A stretch of DNA of 64,000 bases, taken from the NCBI RefSeq assembly GCF_014648295.1, contig NZ_BMQV01000001.1:310001-374000 (forward strand), read 5' to 3'. The notes beneath the pieces were generated by a model, which ran no database searches, was not told where the DNA came from, and saw only the letters and a program-made list of their open reading frames with translations. This document shows, in pieces, positions 47,539 to 58,113 of the stretch. The position numbers were made by a program, and so were the translations under genes. The stretch's first letter is position 1, and every line of letters begins with the position of its first letter. The stretch comes from Shewanella saliphila. Its GTDB lineage: Bacteria; Pseudomonadota; Gammaproteobacteria; Enterobacterales; Shewanellaceae.

Positions 47539-49350
47539 TTATTGGCTAAACTGCATCTTATATAAATTGGCGTAAATGCCCGCTTGAGCAATCAAGTCAC
47601 TGTGATTACCGCGCTCAACAATTTGCCCTTGGTCAATAACCAAAATTTCATCGGCGCTTTCAATGGTTGATAAACGGTGAGCAATCACAATTGAGGTGCG
47701 GTTATGACGTAAATTGTCTAAGCCTTTTTGGATGGCTTTTTCAGACTCAGTATCTAACGCAGAGGTTGCTTCATCTAAAATGAGCACAGGCGCATCACGA
47801 AGCATGGCCCTTGCAATGGCAATACGCTGGCGCTGACCGCCTGAAAGTAATACGCCGTTTTCGCCGACTTGAGTTTCTAAGCCTTCGGGTAAGGTATTAA
47901 TAAACTCCATTGCATAAGCAAGCTCTGCTGCCTTAACAATTTGTTCGCGGGTCACTTCACCTGGATATGCATAGGCGATGTTATTGGCAATGGTGTCGTT
48001 AAACAACGTCACTTGTTGCGACACTAACGCCACCTGATTACGCAATGATTTAAGCTGATAGTCATAAATACTGGTGTCATCAAGGGTGATATCGCCTTGG
48101 CTCAAGCCACCATAAAAACGGGTAATCAAACTGGCAATGGTTGATTTACCCGAACCAGAACGTCCCACTAAAGCCACGGTTTTGCCCGGCTTAACTTCAA
48201 AATCAATGCCATTAAGTGCGGCTTTATCTTGCTCTGGATATGAGAAAGTCACGTTATCAAAACGCAGTTTGCCTTGTACGCGCTCGACAGTAAATGTACC
48301 GTTATCTGACTCTGGTGCAGTATCGAGTAATTCAAATACCGTTGTACATGCCGCAATACCACGCTGAAACTCAGCATTAACACGGGTTAAGTTTTTAATG
48401 GGTTGTAACATGGCAAGCATCGCGCCCAAAATAGCGGCAAAAGTCCCTGCTGTTAAATCGGTTTTCATGCTGTCCCATGTGGCGGCATACAATACAAATG
48501 CCAGCGCAAATGAACCAATCACCATAATCAGTGGCTGGCTCACAGATTGAGCTACAGCTAACTTCATATTTTGATAACGATTACGATCGTTAACTTTATA
48601 AAAACGCTCAAGCTCGGTTTCTTGTCCACCAAACACTAATACGTTTTTATGACCTTTAATCATTTGTTCAGTAGTCGCGGTTACCCCACCCATAGCTGAC
48701 TGAATTTGCTTAGAAACTTTACGAAAACGACGACTGACGACACTGATCACAATCCCAATGAGTGGACCAATCACCAAAATACACAATGACAACTGCCACG
48801 AGTAATAGAACATGATGGCTAACATGCCTATCGCGGTCATACTGTCGCGCACAATTGAAATTAACGCACTGCCAGATGCTCGGGCGATTTGCTCTGTGTC
48901 AAAGGTCACCCGTGAGATCAAGTTACCGCTGTTTTCACGGTCAATATAACTGACTGGTAAGCGTAAATAATGCTCAAACACTTGCTGACGCATGTCCATA
49001 ATTAATTGCGCACTAATAAAAGACACACAATAAGTAGACACAAAGTTAGCGACACCACGAAGGCTGAACATTAAAATGACCACGATTGGGGCCATAAACA
49101 TAATATTGTTGTCGGCATTAAAACCACCGTGAGTCGGCACGTCGACACCAGCGACAACCGAAGGCGTTTGGCTAAAGCCCTCATCAATAAACGGCTTAAT
49201 AAAGGCAATAAAAGCAGCGTCTACGGCACCATAAGTCAATAAGGCAAGAACGGCCATTATAAACTTGGTTTTCATAGGGACTACATAGGTCATCAGACGT
49301 TTAAAAACGACCCAGATTTCATTCTTATCATTAGAAGTTGATGCTGACAT
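47539..49350 (-). CDS. msbA: Lipid A export ABC transporter MsbA
   Basis: A 603-residue half-transporter: six membrane helices, then an ATPase domain with Walker A 'GRSGSGKS' (about residue 390), signature 'LSGGQRQR' and Walker B 'VLILDEATSALD'. It flips core-lipid A across the inner membrane. The ATG at 49350 is used; the frame extends to a TTG at 49359. It sits between comEC and lpxK in one operon. Confidence 0.97.
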   Translation of the reverse strand: MSASTSNDKNEIWVVFKRLMTYVVPMKTKFIMAVLALLTYGAVDAAFIAFIKPFIDEGFSQTPSVVAGVDVPTHGGFNADNNIMFMAPIVVILMFSLRGVANFVSTYCVSFISAQLIMDMRQQVFEHYLRLPVSYIDRENSGNLISRVTFDTEQIARASGSALISIVRDSMTAIGMLAIMFYYSWQLSLCILVIGPLIGIVISVVSRRFRKVSKQIQSAMGGVTATTEQMIKGHKNVLVFGGQETELERFYKVNDRNRYQNMKLAVAQSVSQPLIMVIGSFALAFVLYAATWDSMKTDLTAGTFAAILGAMLAMLQPIKNLTRVNAEFQRGIAACTTVFELLDTAPESDNGTFTVERVQGKLRFDNVTFSYPEQDKAALNGIDFEVKPGKTVALVGRSGSGKSTIASLITRFYGGLSQGDITLDDTSIYDYQLKSLRNQVALVSQQVTLFNDTIANNIAYAYPGEVTREQIVKAAELAYAMEFINTLPEGLETQVGENGVLLSGGQRQRIAIARAMLRDAPVLILDEATSALDTESEKAIQKGLDNLRHNRTSIVIAHRLSTIESADEILVIDQGQIVERGNHSDLIAQAGIYANLYKMQFSQ

Positions 49351-49387
49351 TGAATCCAATACTTAACTAGCAAACATGAGGCGTATT

Positions 49388-51856
49388 CTACTCTGCTTTA
49401 AGTCTCTCACCAAATTTAAACAATTGATTGTACCAAAATGGCGCTAAATGATGGCGGTAAGTGGCTATTTTGTAGCCTTTTTCTGTAAAGCTGAGGCTTA
49501 TTTGCCCTTGATGTCCGGTATGTAGGGTTACTATCCCGAGGTCTTGATATCGTGCCATGACATCTTCTTTAGGGAAACCATACTGATTGGCAAAACCCGC
49601 GGTGGCGATTGCGACTTGAGGCTGAACCGCTTCAATAAAAGCGGGAGTAGACGATGTTCGGCTTCCATGGTGAGGCACCAATAATACTTCTGCAGCTAGC
49701 GTTAAATCGGCGTTAAGCAATGCTTGTTCACGTGGCGCTTCAATATCGCCAGTCAATAGCACGGCAGTCTTGCCATCATCTAAGCGCAAGACACAAGATT
49801 GATCATTGTCATTATCGCTGTGCAGGGTATCGTCTAAAAATTGTAATTCAATACCTTGCCACCAAAGCTTGCCACGACATGTTTGATAGGCTGGGCGCTT
49901 GGCGTAAGGTTCAACGTTAAAATCAGCAATAATGTGACTGTTAGGATAGGTTTTAGATAACAGCGATAAGCCACCAACATGATCGTTATCAGCATGACTC
50001 ACCACAATATAGTCAATACTGGTGATCCCTTTGGCCGCAATAAACGGCACTATAGCGCGAGCAGCATAGCTAAAGTCACCATATGCCGCACCTGTATCAT
50101 AAATCAATCCATGTTGACCGTGTTGCAGAACTACCGCCATGCCCTGAGCGACATCAAGCACATGCATTTGCCATTGTGGCGCGGTGTTAGGCTGATGACT
50201 AACATGCCCTTCTTGCCAACTAGCCGCGTAAGTTTGTAACACAATGGGCAGACACAGTAATACCGCAACGCCATACCATACCCAAGAACGATAACGACTG
50301 CTATAACGTCGATAATGCAGCAAACCAAGTGCAATGCATAAAAACAGCAAAGCCATTAGCCATTGCTCGGTGACCTTAACCAGACTATATGGCAAATAGT
50401 CACTTAACGATAACAACCACACAAATGGTTCGAGGCTGAGATTAGCTATGTAAAATATGTTTTCGCCACTCTCATTAATCACCGAAGGCGACAAAGCCAA
50501 TAATTGCATAAGCACAAACGTGCCTAACCATAGGCAAAAACTTAACATCACCACAGGGATAGCCACGACACTAAACCAAGGTACAAACAATAAATTGAGC
50601 CAAATACTGTGCGGTGTCATGGTGCCAAACAACACGGCCTGCAATAACCCTAAGCCAATAGCTAAACGCCACTGAATAGACCACAAGACTTTAAGGCCAA
50701 GCACAGTTTGATGATAAAAACGGTTGAGTTTGGTCTTTGCACGTACTAAAACGGGTTGCGCCTTATCGTGTAAATGAGTCAAGTTAGGTTCGACGTTAAG
50801 ACGCTCAGGTTTAACGGCCAGCAAAATAATCGTTAAAGCTAAAAATGATAACCAAAAGCCAGCGCTTAACATGGCAAAAGGATCAAGCAATAACACCATA
50901 CATAATGCATACAGTAAACGGTCCCAGCTATTGTTATATTGCTTTACCACAGTAAAGATGACTAATAACAGCATCATTAACAGCGCACGCTGCGTTGCGA
51001 CGGCAAAGCCAGATAAATAACCGTAGCCAAGGGTAATCATTGCCGCAATAAGCATTATGGCGATGCCATACCCCCGATGCTGAGTGGCAACAAACAAGCG
51101 TGACAACAACATTAACAGACTATAAAACAAGCCAAATACCACCGAGAGATGCAATCCCGAAATGGCCACCAAATGCCCTGCACCAGTTTGTCGAAGTTGC
51201 TGCCAACGTTGTTCGCTTAATTGACTTTTATCGCCAAAAATCAATGCGCGTAAAATATCACCTTCACTAAACCTGGCTAAAATAGGCGCTGTAATATCAA
51301 TAATCGCTTGTCTTATTGAGGTTGAGCTGTTGATTAACTCAGCCTGTTTAACTCGCCCTTTTGCGATAATATGCTGACTGATAAAGGACTTTTGTTGATT
51401 AAAACCACCTTGGTTTTGAATGCTGCTGATGCCTTTCAATCGGGCATTAAATTGCCAAATCTGCCCAGGCTCAATTTTCGCTGGCTTTTGCCAGGTTAAT
51501 CGGTAATATCGCTGCACATTAGATAAGGCCATCGCTTCAAAATAAGATGAATATGGGGCTGTGGGTAAAACTCGCACATCAAAACTTATCCAGTCGCTGT
51601 TTTGGCTAACAAGTGATACTATCTGCGCCTTAAATTGAATTCGCTCGGGTTTTTCGGCGTTTTGGTGTAAATAAAGGCACTGAAAAAACAGACTGATCCA
51701 CAACGCGGCAAAGATACCGCCAGCTAAAAACGGGATTTTTTTAAGGCAAAGTAACACCAGTAAGCACAAGATAGGCAAACACCATAGGGGTGCCAGCGAA
51801 GGCCATAACATCGCTGATAAAGAACAGGCACAAAAGCCATAGATAAATCGATTCAT
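49388..51856 (-). CDS. comEC: ComEC/Rec2 DNA uptake channel protein
   Basis: An 822-residue inner membrane protein. It starts with several hydrophobic helices and an OB-like DUF4131 part, then the competence domain with many helices ('GAGHLVAISGLHLSVVFGL'), and ends in a metallo-beta-lactamase-like domain ('VSHADNDHVGG' and 'VPHHGSRTSS'). In naturally competent bacteria it moves single-stranded DNA into the cell. All three domains look complete. It is first of the operon with msbA and lpxK, and divergent from the DUF2062 gene. Confidence 0.96.
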   Translation of the reverse strand: MNRFIYGFCACSLSAMLWPSLAPLWCLPILCLLVLLCLKKIPFLAGGIFAALWISLFFQCLYLHQNAEKPERIQFKAQIVSLVSQNSDWISFDVRVLPTAPYSSYFEAMALSNVQRYYRLTWQKPAKIEPGQIWQFNARLKGISSIQNQGGFNQQKSFISQHIIAKGRVKQAELINSSTSIRQAIIDITAPILARFSEGDILRALIFGDKSQLSEQRWQQLRQTGAGHLVAISGLHLSVVFGLFYSLLMLLSRLFVATQHRGYGIAIMLIAAMITLGYGYLSGFAVATQRALLMMLLLVIFTVVKQYNNSWDRLLYALCMVLLLDPFAMLSAGFWLSFLALTIILLAVKPERLNVEPNLTHLHDKAQPVLVRAKTKLNRFYHQTVLGLKVLWSIQWRLAIGLGLLQAVLFGTMTPHSIWLNLLFVPWFSVVAIPVVMLSFCLWLGTFVLMQLLALSPSVINESGENIFYIANLSLEPFVWLLSLSDYLPYSLVKVTEQWLMALLFLCIALGLLHYRRYSSRYRSWVWYGVAVLLCLPIVLQTYAASWQEGHVSHQPNTAPQWQMHVLDVAQGMAVVLQHGQHGLIYDTGAAYGDFSYAARAIVPFIAAKGITSIDYIVVSHADNDHVGGLSLLSKTYPNSHIIADFNVEPYAKRPAYQTCRGKLWWQGIELQFLDDTLHSDNDNDQSCVLRLDDGKTAVLLTGDIEAPREQALLNADLTLAAEVLLVPHHGSRTSSTPAFIEAVQPQVAIATAGFANQYGFPKEDVMARYQDLGIVTLHTGHQGQISLSFTEKGYKIATYRHHLAPFWYNQLFKFGERLKAE

Positions 51857-51887
51857 AGTGAATGAGTTAAGACATTAATCGACAAAT

Positions 51888-52400
51888 ATGCCAAAAAAAA
51901 TAATCCAAAGATTTATGCCAAAACCCGAAACACTCCGTGATCACAAGTATTTACGGATGTTTGGCACTTTGTTGCATAAGCCCAATTTATGGGCATTAAA
52001 TCGTAAATCTGCACCTGGCGCCTTTGCGGTAGGTTTATTTGTGGCATGGGTTCCTATGCCATTTCAAATGGTATTAGCTGCAGGTTTAGCTATTTTATTT
52101 AATGTTAATCTCCCCGTTGCAGTCGCACTCGTGTGGATAACCAACCCTCTAACAATGCCCATTATGTTTTATGCCGCTTATATGGTCGGCGCTAAGATCT
52201 TGGGGCATAAAGCACAGGCGTTTCATTTTGAAGCAACGTGGACATGGATTGAGGCATCAATATCAACTATTGGCCCCCCCTTTTTAGTGGGCTGCATCGC
52301 ATTAGGTATCGTGTCTGCCATTGCTGGATTTGTGGTGATTAAAAGTATGTGGCGATATTCGATTTTATTTAAATGGCAGCAAAGAAAGGCGGATAAATAA
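51888..52400 (+). CDS. DUF2062 membrane protein
   Basis: A 170-residue membrane protein of the DUF2062 family, with about three hydrophobic segments. It is recognised by 'ALNRKSAPGAFAVGLFVAW', 'PMPFQM' and 'WITNPLTMPIMF'. Its function is unknown. It is divergent from comEC by 31 bases, a conserved neighbourhood in Shewanella and Vibrio. A terminator follows. Confidence 0.9.
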   Translation: MPKKIIQRFMPKPETLRDHKYLRMFGTLLHKPNLWALNRKSAPGAFAVGLFVAWVPMPFQMVLAAGLAILFNVNLPVAVALVWITNPLTMPIMFYAAYMVGAKILGHKAQAFHFEATWTWIEASISTIGPPFLVGCIALGIVSAIAGFVVIKSMWRYSILFKWQQRKADK

Positions 52401-52426
52401 CCCGTCGCATTCTGTCACAAAAAGTT

Positions 52427-52452
52427 AAAGGCCACTGTGAGTGGCCTTTTTA
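52427..52452 (+). terminator. Terminator after the DUF2062 gene
   Basis: AAAGGCCACT-GTG-AGTGGCCTTT plus T. Confidence 0.9.
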
Positions 52453-52489
52453 ATATCTGATGCTTATCTAAACCGCGTTAAGAAAGGTA

Positions 52490-52924
52490 TTACTCATTAT
52501 GCTGATTTAAATTATGCGCCATTTGTTTCGCTAATCGCGCAAAATCAGCAATCTCTTGTTCTGTTAGACCACTTTTCATTATTTCGTTAACTCGATTTTC
52601 AGCCGTGCTCAACTGCTTAACTATCTGCTCACCTTCACCACTAATACCTAAGTAATAACTGCGCTTATCATTTGGATTGTCGAGTTTGCTCACATAACCT
52701 AAACCAATAAGCTCTTTTATTAATCTGGCTAATTGTGCTTTGTCTATTAGGGTTTTCTGCACAATATCATTAGCCGTCACCTTTTGGTTATAAAAAGAGA
52801 TAATTTTAAGTACGCGCATATGGAGAGGCGTTATGCCTAGATCATCGACCTCAATAGCTTGGCGCAATGAGCGCTTCATACTGTGTAATAAATTAAACAG
52901 CGGTTCTTTTATATTCTCAGACAC
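52490..52924 (-). CDS. MarR-family transcriptional regulator
   Basis: A 144-residue winged-helix regulator: 'GITPLHMRVLKIISFYN', the recognition region 'TLIDKAQLARLIKELIGLGYV' and the wing 'NPNDKRSYYLGIS'. It uses a GTG start at 52924 with AAGGA 6 bases before it; the nearby ATG at 52931 is out of frame. It is divergent from the flavoreductase gene and probably regulates it. The ligand is unknown. Confidence 0.92.
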   Translation of the reverse strand: MSENIKEPLFNLLHSMKRSLRQAIEVDDLGITPLHMRVLKIISFYNQKVTANDIVQKTLIDKAQLARLIKELIGLGYVSKLDNPNDKRSYYLGISGEGEQIVKQLSTAENRVNEIMKSGLTEQEIADFARLAKQMAHNLNQHNE

Positions 52925-52979
52925 AAAACATCCTTAGTGTAATCTCAGCGGACTATGACAACCGGATACACACAACATA

Positions 52980-53009
52980 GTTGACTTAATCAACCACAAT
53001 GACTATAGT
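52980..53009 (+). promoter_or_regulatory. Promoter with overlapping operator for the flavoreductase gene
   Basis: TTGACT at 52981-52986, a 17-base spacer and TATAGT at 53004-53009 form a near-consensus promoter. The inverted repeat GTTGA-CTTAA-TCAAC (52980-52994) covers the -35, which would suit repression by the divergent MarR regulator. The TATAGT is seen directly; the regulator link is inference. Confidence 0.7.
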
Positions 53010-53025
53010 AGACATTATCATCTAA

Positions 53026-53859
<834 letters not shown>

Positions 53860-53868
53860 GCGCAGGTG

Positions 53869-54105
53869 TCATTTTTGATAAAGCTTACGATAACACCAAA
53901 CCAATAAGTGCAAACAAAGCAGGCCAGTAAAACTAATCGCAAAAAACAGCAGTGCGATAGACTCAACCGTTTTAGGCTGGTCTGCAAAATAATGCCACCA
54001 GATTGGCCAAGCGAGTAAGCTCAATACGGTTAATTGCACCATACAGCGCTTACATCGGCCAATTTTTTGTCTAAATATTGATTCAAAGCATTGTTCACAT
54101 GCCAT
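53869..54105 (-). CDS. DUF3624 small membrane protein
   Basis: A 78-residue protein starting 'MACEQCFESIFRQKIGRCKRCM', with two CxxC pairs, followed by two hydrophobic helices. It matches DUF3624, found in Shewanella and Vibrio. Its function is unknown. It starts 15 bases after lolE on the same strand, so it probably belongs to the lolCDE transcript. Confidence 0.85.
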   Translation of the reverse strand: MACEQCFESIFRQKIGRCKRCMVQLTVLSLLAWPIWWHYFADQPKTVESIALLFFAISFTGLLCLHLLVWCYRKLYQK

Positions 54106-54120
54106 TCGCTACCGGTAACC

Positions 54121-55362
54121 TTATCGACCAGCCAATGCTGTCGCGGGGGCTATTTTTGTTGCTTTCCAGGCCGGATAAATCGTGGCGAGTAAGCTCATCA
54201 CCAAACCCATTACCAACACAACGACCACATCTTGGCGATGTAATTCAGACGGTAAAAAGTCGATAAAGTAGATATCAGATGCCAACAACTGAAAACCAAA
54301 TAGCTGCTCTATTCCCTGTGCAATGGCACTTAAGTTATAAGCAAAAACAACCCCAATAATGCCGCCAATCGTGCAGCCCATGATGCCGTTTAACGCCCCT
54401 TGTAGCATAAAAATCAACATAATTGCGCCACGGCTTATGCCCATGGTCATTAAAATAGCGATTTCAGAAGCTTTATCGCGCACCGCCATCACCAAGGTCG
54501 ACACAATATTAAAACAGGCCACCGCAATCACTAGCGCTAATACAAGGTACATGACCAGTCGCACCAATTGAATGTCTTGATACACATGCCCTTGCGATCG
54601 AGTCCAATCATTAATGTACAAATATTGCTCTTGAGCAAAGCCTAAATCTCGGGTAACTGAAGCCGCATTAAGCACATTTTCAACTTGTATGCGCACCCCG
54701 CTAACCCCAGTACCTAAGCCCAATATGTCAGCTAAATAAGCAATGGGAACATATGCCTGAGTCGATTCAATTTCGCCGCCCACATGGTATACACCCGACA
54801 CCACAAACCGATGACTTTTAGCCGACGTTAATTGGCTATTATTGGCATCAGGGGTAAACATCGCGACGGTATCGCCGACTTTAAGCTCGAGCTTTTCAAT
54901 TAAACTGCGGCCTAAAACAATGTTATTTTGATTGCCCTGCAATGATTGCCACGCCTTGGCAGACATATACTGGTTAATGGTCGACACATCGGCTTCGTGG
55001 TTAATATCAATCCCACTGACCATTAACCCTTGAAACCCGCCCGGCTTTTGCACTAAACCTTGCAAACGAATAAACGGTGCCACTCCGGTAATTTGCGGTA
55101 AATTTTGCGCACTGTTGGCAATCGCTTGCCAATCGGCAATAGGTTCATTAACACCGACAAGCTCGCCGTGAGATGCCACGCCAAGCAAACGTTGTTGCAG
55201 CTCTTTTTCAAAGCCATTCATAGTCGATAACAAGACAATCAACACCCCGACACCGAGCGCAATGCCCGCTGTAGACGCAAACGAAATAAAGCCAATAAAG
55301 CGATTTGATTGCCTGGCGCGAAAAAAGCGCCAGCCAATGGTTAACGGTAACCACTTACTCAT
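54121..55362 (-). CDS. lolE: Lipoprotein-releasing permease LolE
   Basis: A 413-residue inner membrane subunit of LolCDE. The N-terminal helix is followed by a large periplasmic domain and three helices near the end. '[21 protein letters not shown]' at the start is typical. It overlaps lolD by 4 bases. With LolC and LolD it extracts outer membrane lipoproteins to LolA. Confidence 0.95.
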   Translation of the reverse strand: MSKWLPLTIGWRFFRARQSNRFIGFISFASTAGIALGVGVLIVLLSTMNGFEKELQQRLLGVASHGELVGVNEPIADWQAIANSAQNLPQITGVAPFIRLQGLVQKPGGFQGLMVSGIDINHEADVSTINQYMSAKAWQSLQGNQNNIVLGRSLIEKLELKVGDTVAMFTPDANNSQLTSAKSHRFVVSGVYHVGGEIESTQAYVPIAYLADILGLGTGVSGVRIQVENVLNAASVTRDLGFAQEQYLYINDWTRSQGHVYQDIQLVRLVMYLVLALVIAVACFNIVSTLVMAVRDKASEIAILMTMGISRGAIMLIFMLQGALNGIMGCTIGGIIGVVFAYNLSAIAQGIEQLFGFQLLASDIYFIDFLPSELHRQDVVVVLVMGLVMSLLATIYPAWKATKIAPATALAGR

Positions 55363-56066
55363 TCGGTTTGTCCTGCATCAACACTTTGTAACACGCCATC
55401 TTTCATGGTTAATTGGCGATCCATCTTGGCCGCTAATTTGTAATCATGGGTGACCACCACAAAAGCGGTATCAAATTGATGTGCCAGTTCGCGGATCATC
55501 GCATACACATTATCGGCACTGCTGGCATCTAAGTTACCGGTAGGCTCATCGGCCAGCACCAACTTAGGTTTGTTAATCAAGGCACGTGCAATCGCCACAC
55601 GTTGACGCTCACCGCCAGACAGCTGCGCCGGAATATGATTAACACGGTGGCCTAAGCCAACCCGCTCGAGCAGTTTTTGCGCATCGGCTAAGGTTTGTTT
55701 TTTATCTTTACCCTGAATAAACGCCGGCATCGCCACGTTTTCTAACGCACTAAACTCAGGCAATAAGTGATGAAATTGATAAATAAAACCTAAATCCTGA
55801 TTACGCACCTGAGCTTGGCGAGCAGCAGACAATTGATATAAATCTTCACCATCTAATATCACTGACCCCGATGTCGGTGTATCTAGGGTGCCCATAATGT
55901 GCAATAAGGTACTTTTACCTGAGCCAGAGCTTCCGACAATGGCTAATTGCTCGCCCTTATAAACCGTTAGATCCACGCCAGATAACACATGGGTGATCAC
56001 TTCACCGTCATGATATTGCTTACTGACGTGGTTAACTTGTAATAACGCGGTTTGTGTTTGACTCAT
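55359..56066 (-). CDS. lolD: Lipoprotein-releasing ATPase LolD
   Basis: A 235-residue ABC ATPase: Walker A 'GSSGSGKS', signature '[15 protein letters not shown]', Walker B '[12 protein letters not shown]'. It powers LolC and LolE. It overlaps the lolC stop by one base and lolE by four. Confidence 0.97.
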   Translation of the reverse strand: MSQTQTALLQVNHVSKQYHDGEVITHVLSGVDLTVYKGEQLAIVGSSGSGKSTLLHIMGTLDTPTSGSVILDGEDLYQLSAARQAQVRNQDLGFIYQFHHLLPEFSALENVAMPAFIQGKDKKQTLADAQKLLERVGLGHRVNHIPAQLSGGERQRVAIARALINKPKLVLADEPTGNLDASSADNVYAMIRELAHQFDTAFVVVTHDYKLAAKMDRQLTMKDGVLQSVDAGQTE

Positions 56067-57310
56067 TATTCGTATCTCAAAGCAGAAGCAGGTTGAACCC
56101 TAGCAGCCGACAGCGCAGGGTATAGAGTGGCAAGTAAGGTAATTAATAGCGAGCCAACAATAATATAACTCAATTGGGTTACCGACAATGCGACCGGCAA
56201 GGTTTGCCCTGCCCCTAAAATGGCAATGCCAAGCGCAGATAAAATGCTATTTAAATTTAAGGTTAAGCCAATGCCCACCACGGTTCCTAATATCAAACCC
56301 AGTAACGCATTCAGCAACCCTTGCACGACAAAGATCGCCATCACTGATGAGGTAGTAACACCTTGGGTTTTTAATACCGCAACATCGGTGGTTTTATCGA
56401 CCACCATCATCACTAATGCTGACACCATGTTAAATGCGGCAACGGCCACAATTAAACTGAGCATTAACGACATCATGTTCTTTTCCATCTTCACCGCAGA
56501 AAATAAATGGCCATACTCCTGGCGCCAGTCGCTGGTTGTAATTTCAACGTCTTGCAGAGCAAAGGCATTCACCATCATTGGGGCGATTTGCGGTGCACTA
56601 AATGGGTCAGTTAAATACACCCGCAGCGCATCGATCTCTTGACTGTTTTGACGCTTTAACTTACGCGCATCTTGATAATGTACATAGGCTACGCTGGCAT
56701 CAACTTGCGAGCCCATCTCAAATACCCCTGCCACAGTAAACTTACGCTGGCTCGGCACCGGCCCCATAGGTGAATACACAACACCATCGCCGCTGAGTAA
56801 ACGAATTCGGTCACCACTGTTCACACCGAGCTTACGAGCAAGTTCGCTCCCGAGCACAATATTGTAATCAGCGGCGATGAGCTGCTCAAAGGCATTTGAA
56901 TAGGTATGTGAGGCAATACTGGATAAGGCTTGCTCAAGCTCAGGGTAAACCCCATAAACTTGTACTGCGCTGATATTTTTACTCGACTGGATCATCGCTT
57001 GCGTTGTCGTCGTTGGCACAACGCCACGGATATGCTGGTTTAAGCCATCGTCCGTCAACACCTGCTGAGTGAGCGATTGCCAATCATTAAAACCGGTTTC
57101 GTTAATTAATGTAAGTTGCGGTACCGCGCCCAAAATACGATTTTTAAGCTGACCTTCAAGACCATTCATTACCGAACTCACCACAATTAATGCCGCCACC
57201 CCTAAAAAAATACCTGAGACAGCAAAAAAGGTAATAAAAGAGGCAAAAGCATTGGCTTTTCGCGCACGCCAGTAACGGTAGCCGATAAAAAACGAAAATC
57301 CGAAATTCAT
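56066..57310 (-). CDS. lolC: Lipoprotein-releasing permease LolC
   Basis: A 414-residue inner membrane subunit, first of the lolCDE operon. It has the same layout as LolE: one N-terminal helix, a periplasmic domain and three C-terminal helices. In LolC the periplasmic loop also binds LolA. Its start '[25 protein letters not shown]' type pattern fits the family. The several lipoproteins in this window (Blc, M3 peptidase, CpdB) are likely clients. Confidence 0.95.
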   Translation of the reverse strand: MNFGFSFFIGYRYWRARKANAFASFITFFAVSGIFLGVAALIVVSSVMNGLEGQLKNRILGAVPQLTLINETGFNDWQSLTQQVLTDDGLNQHIRGVVPTTTTQAMIQSSKNISAVQVYGVYPELEQALSSIASHTYSNAFEQLIAADYNIVLGSELARKLGVNSGDRIRLLSGDGVVYSPMGPVPSQRKFTVAGVFEMGSQVDASVAYVHYQDARKLKRQNSQEIDALRVYLTDPFSAPQIAPMMVNAFALQDVEITTSDWRQEYGHLFSAVKMEKNMMSLMLSLIVAVAAFNMVSALVMMVVDKTTDVAVLKTQGVTTSSVMAIFVVQGLLNALLGLILGTVVGIGLTLNLNSILSALGIAILGAGQTLPVALSVTQLSYIIVGSLLITLLATLYPALSAARVQPASALRYE

Positions 57311-57467
57311 AAAAAAATACTAATCCTATGCGCTCATCACAGCGTATTAGTCTGACAATCAAGCTAATTGTGAAGATGAAACCAACAAGCCATTGCGTAT
57401 GACTTGCTAAATCATTAAGTTGGGCACGATAATAGGGCTATTAGTGGGATAAATAAAGAGGCAAACC

Positions 57468-58064
57468 TTGATACCTGACAGCAATTCTTATTTTAGTGTG
57501 CCTCATAACTTCAACGCATACCTTTCACCGTGGGATACAGCCCAAGGTTTGCCCAGTGAAGATGAGCTAAAAGACATGCAATCGGTTGGCTTAAAATTGT
57601 TAACCGAAGTGAAAAGCCTTGAAGCCAACTGCTTACTACAATTGCGTAATTTAGATAATGACGCCAAAGCCGTGGTGGATTTTTTAAAGCTGCAATCACG
57701 TAAAGTCGATTTAGTGTTACAACATGTACTGGAAAAAGAAGTACAAGAAGGCCAACAAGTTAAAGGTAATCAATTTGGTGGCAGCGGCATCAGCATTACC
57801 AGCACATTTGAGTTAAATGTGGGTGACTACCACAAAGCACATATTTATTTGCATGCCGAAGTGGTCGCATTATTGTGCATTTGCCAAGTCATCGAGTGCA
57901 CCCCCATCGACGAAGATGATGACCAAGACACTCTGTGGCATTGCCAACTTGAATTTAGCCAAATTCTTGAAGATGATATCGAACAATTGGTTAAAGCCAG
58001 TTTGGCCGTACAACAAAAAATGCTTAAAAAGCGCAAACAAAATATTGATAAGCAACGACGCTAA
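57468..58064 (+). CDS. Possible PilZ-like protein with a TTG start
   Basis: A 198-residue cytoplasmic protein. The middle 'QFGGSGISI' segment and the surrounding strand pattern look like a PilZ domain, but the usual cyclic-di-GMP arginine pair (RxxxR) is not clear, so binding may be lost or altered. The C-terminal part is helical and basic ('KMLKKRKQNIDKQRR'). The start is TTG at 57468 with AGAGG 7 bases before it, and no good ATG follows for about 37 codons. It is followed by mfd after 49 bases. Confidence 0.65.
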   Translation: MIPDSNSYFSVPHNFNAYLSPWDTAQGLPSEDELKDMQSVGLKLLTEVKSLEANCLLQLRNLDNDAKAVVDFLKLQSRKVDLVLQHVLEKEVQEGQQVKGNQFGGSGISITSTFELNVGDYHKAHIYLHAEVVALLCICQVIECTPIDEDDDQDTLWHCQLEFSQILEDDIEQLVKASLAVQQKMLKKRKQNIDKQRR

Positions 58065-58113
58065 CCCACATATCAATACACATTGACAGTAAACGGAATT
58101 GAAAAAGATTTTA

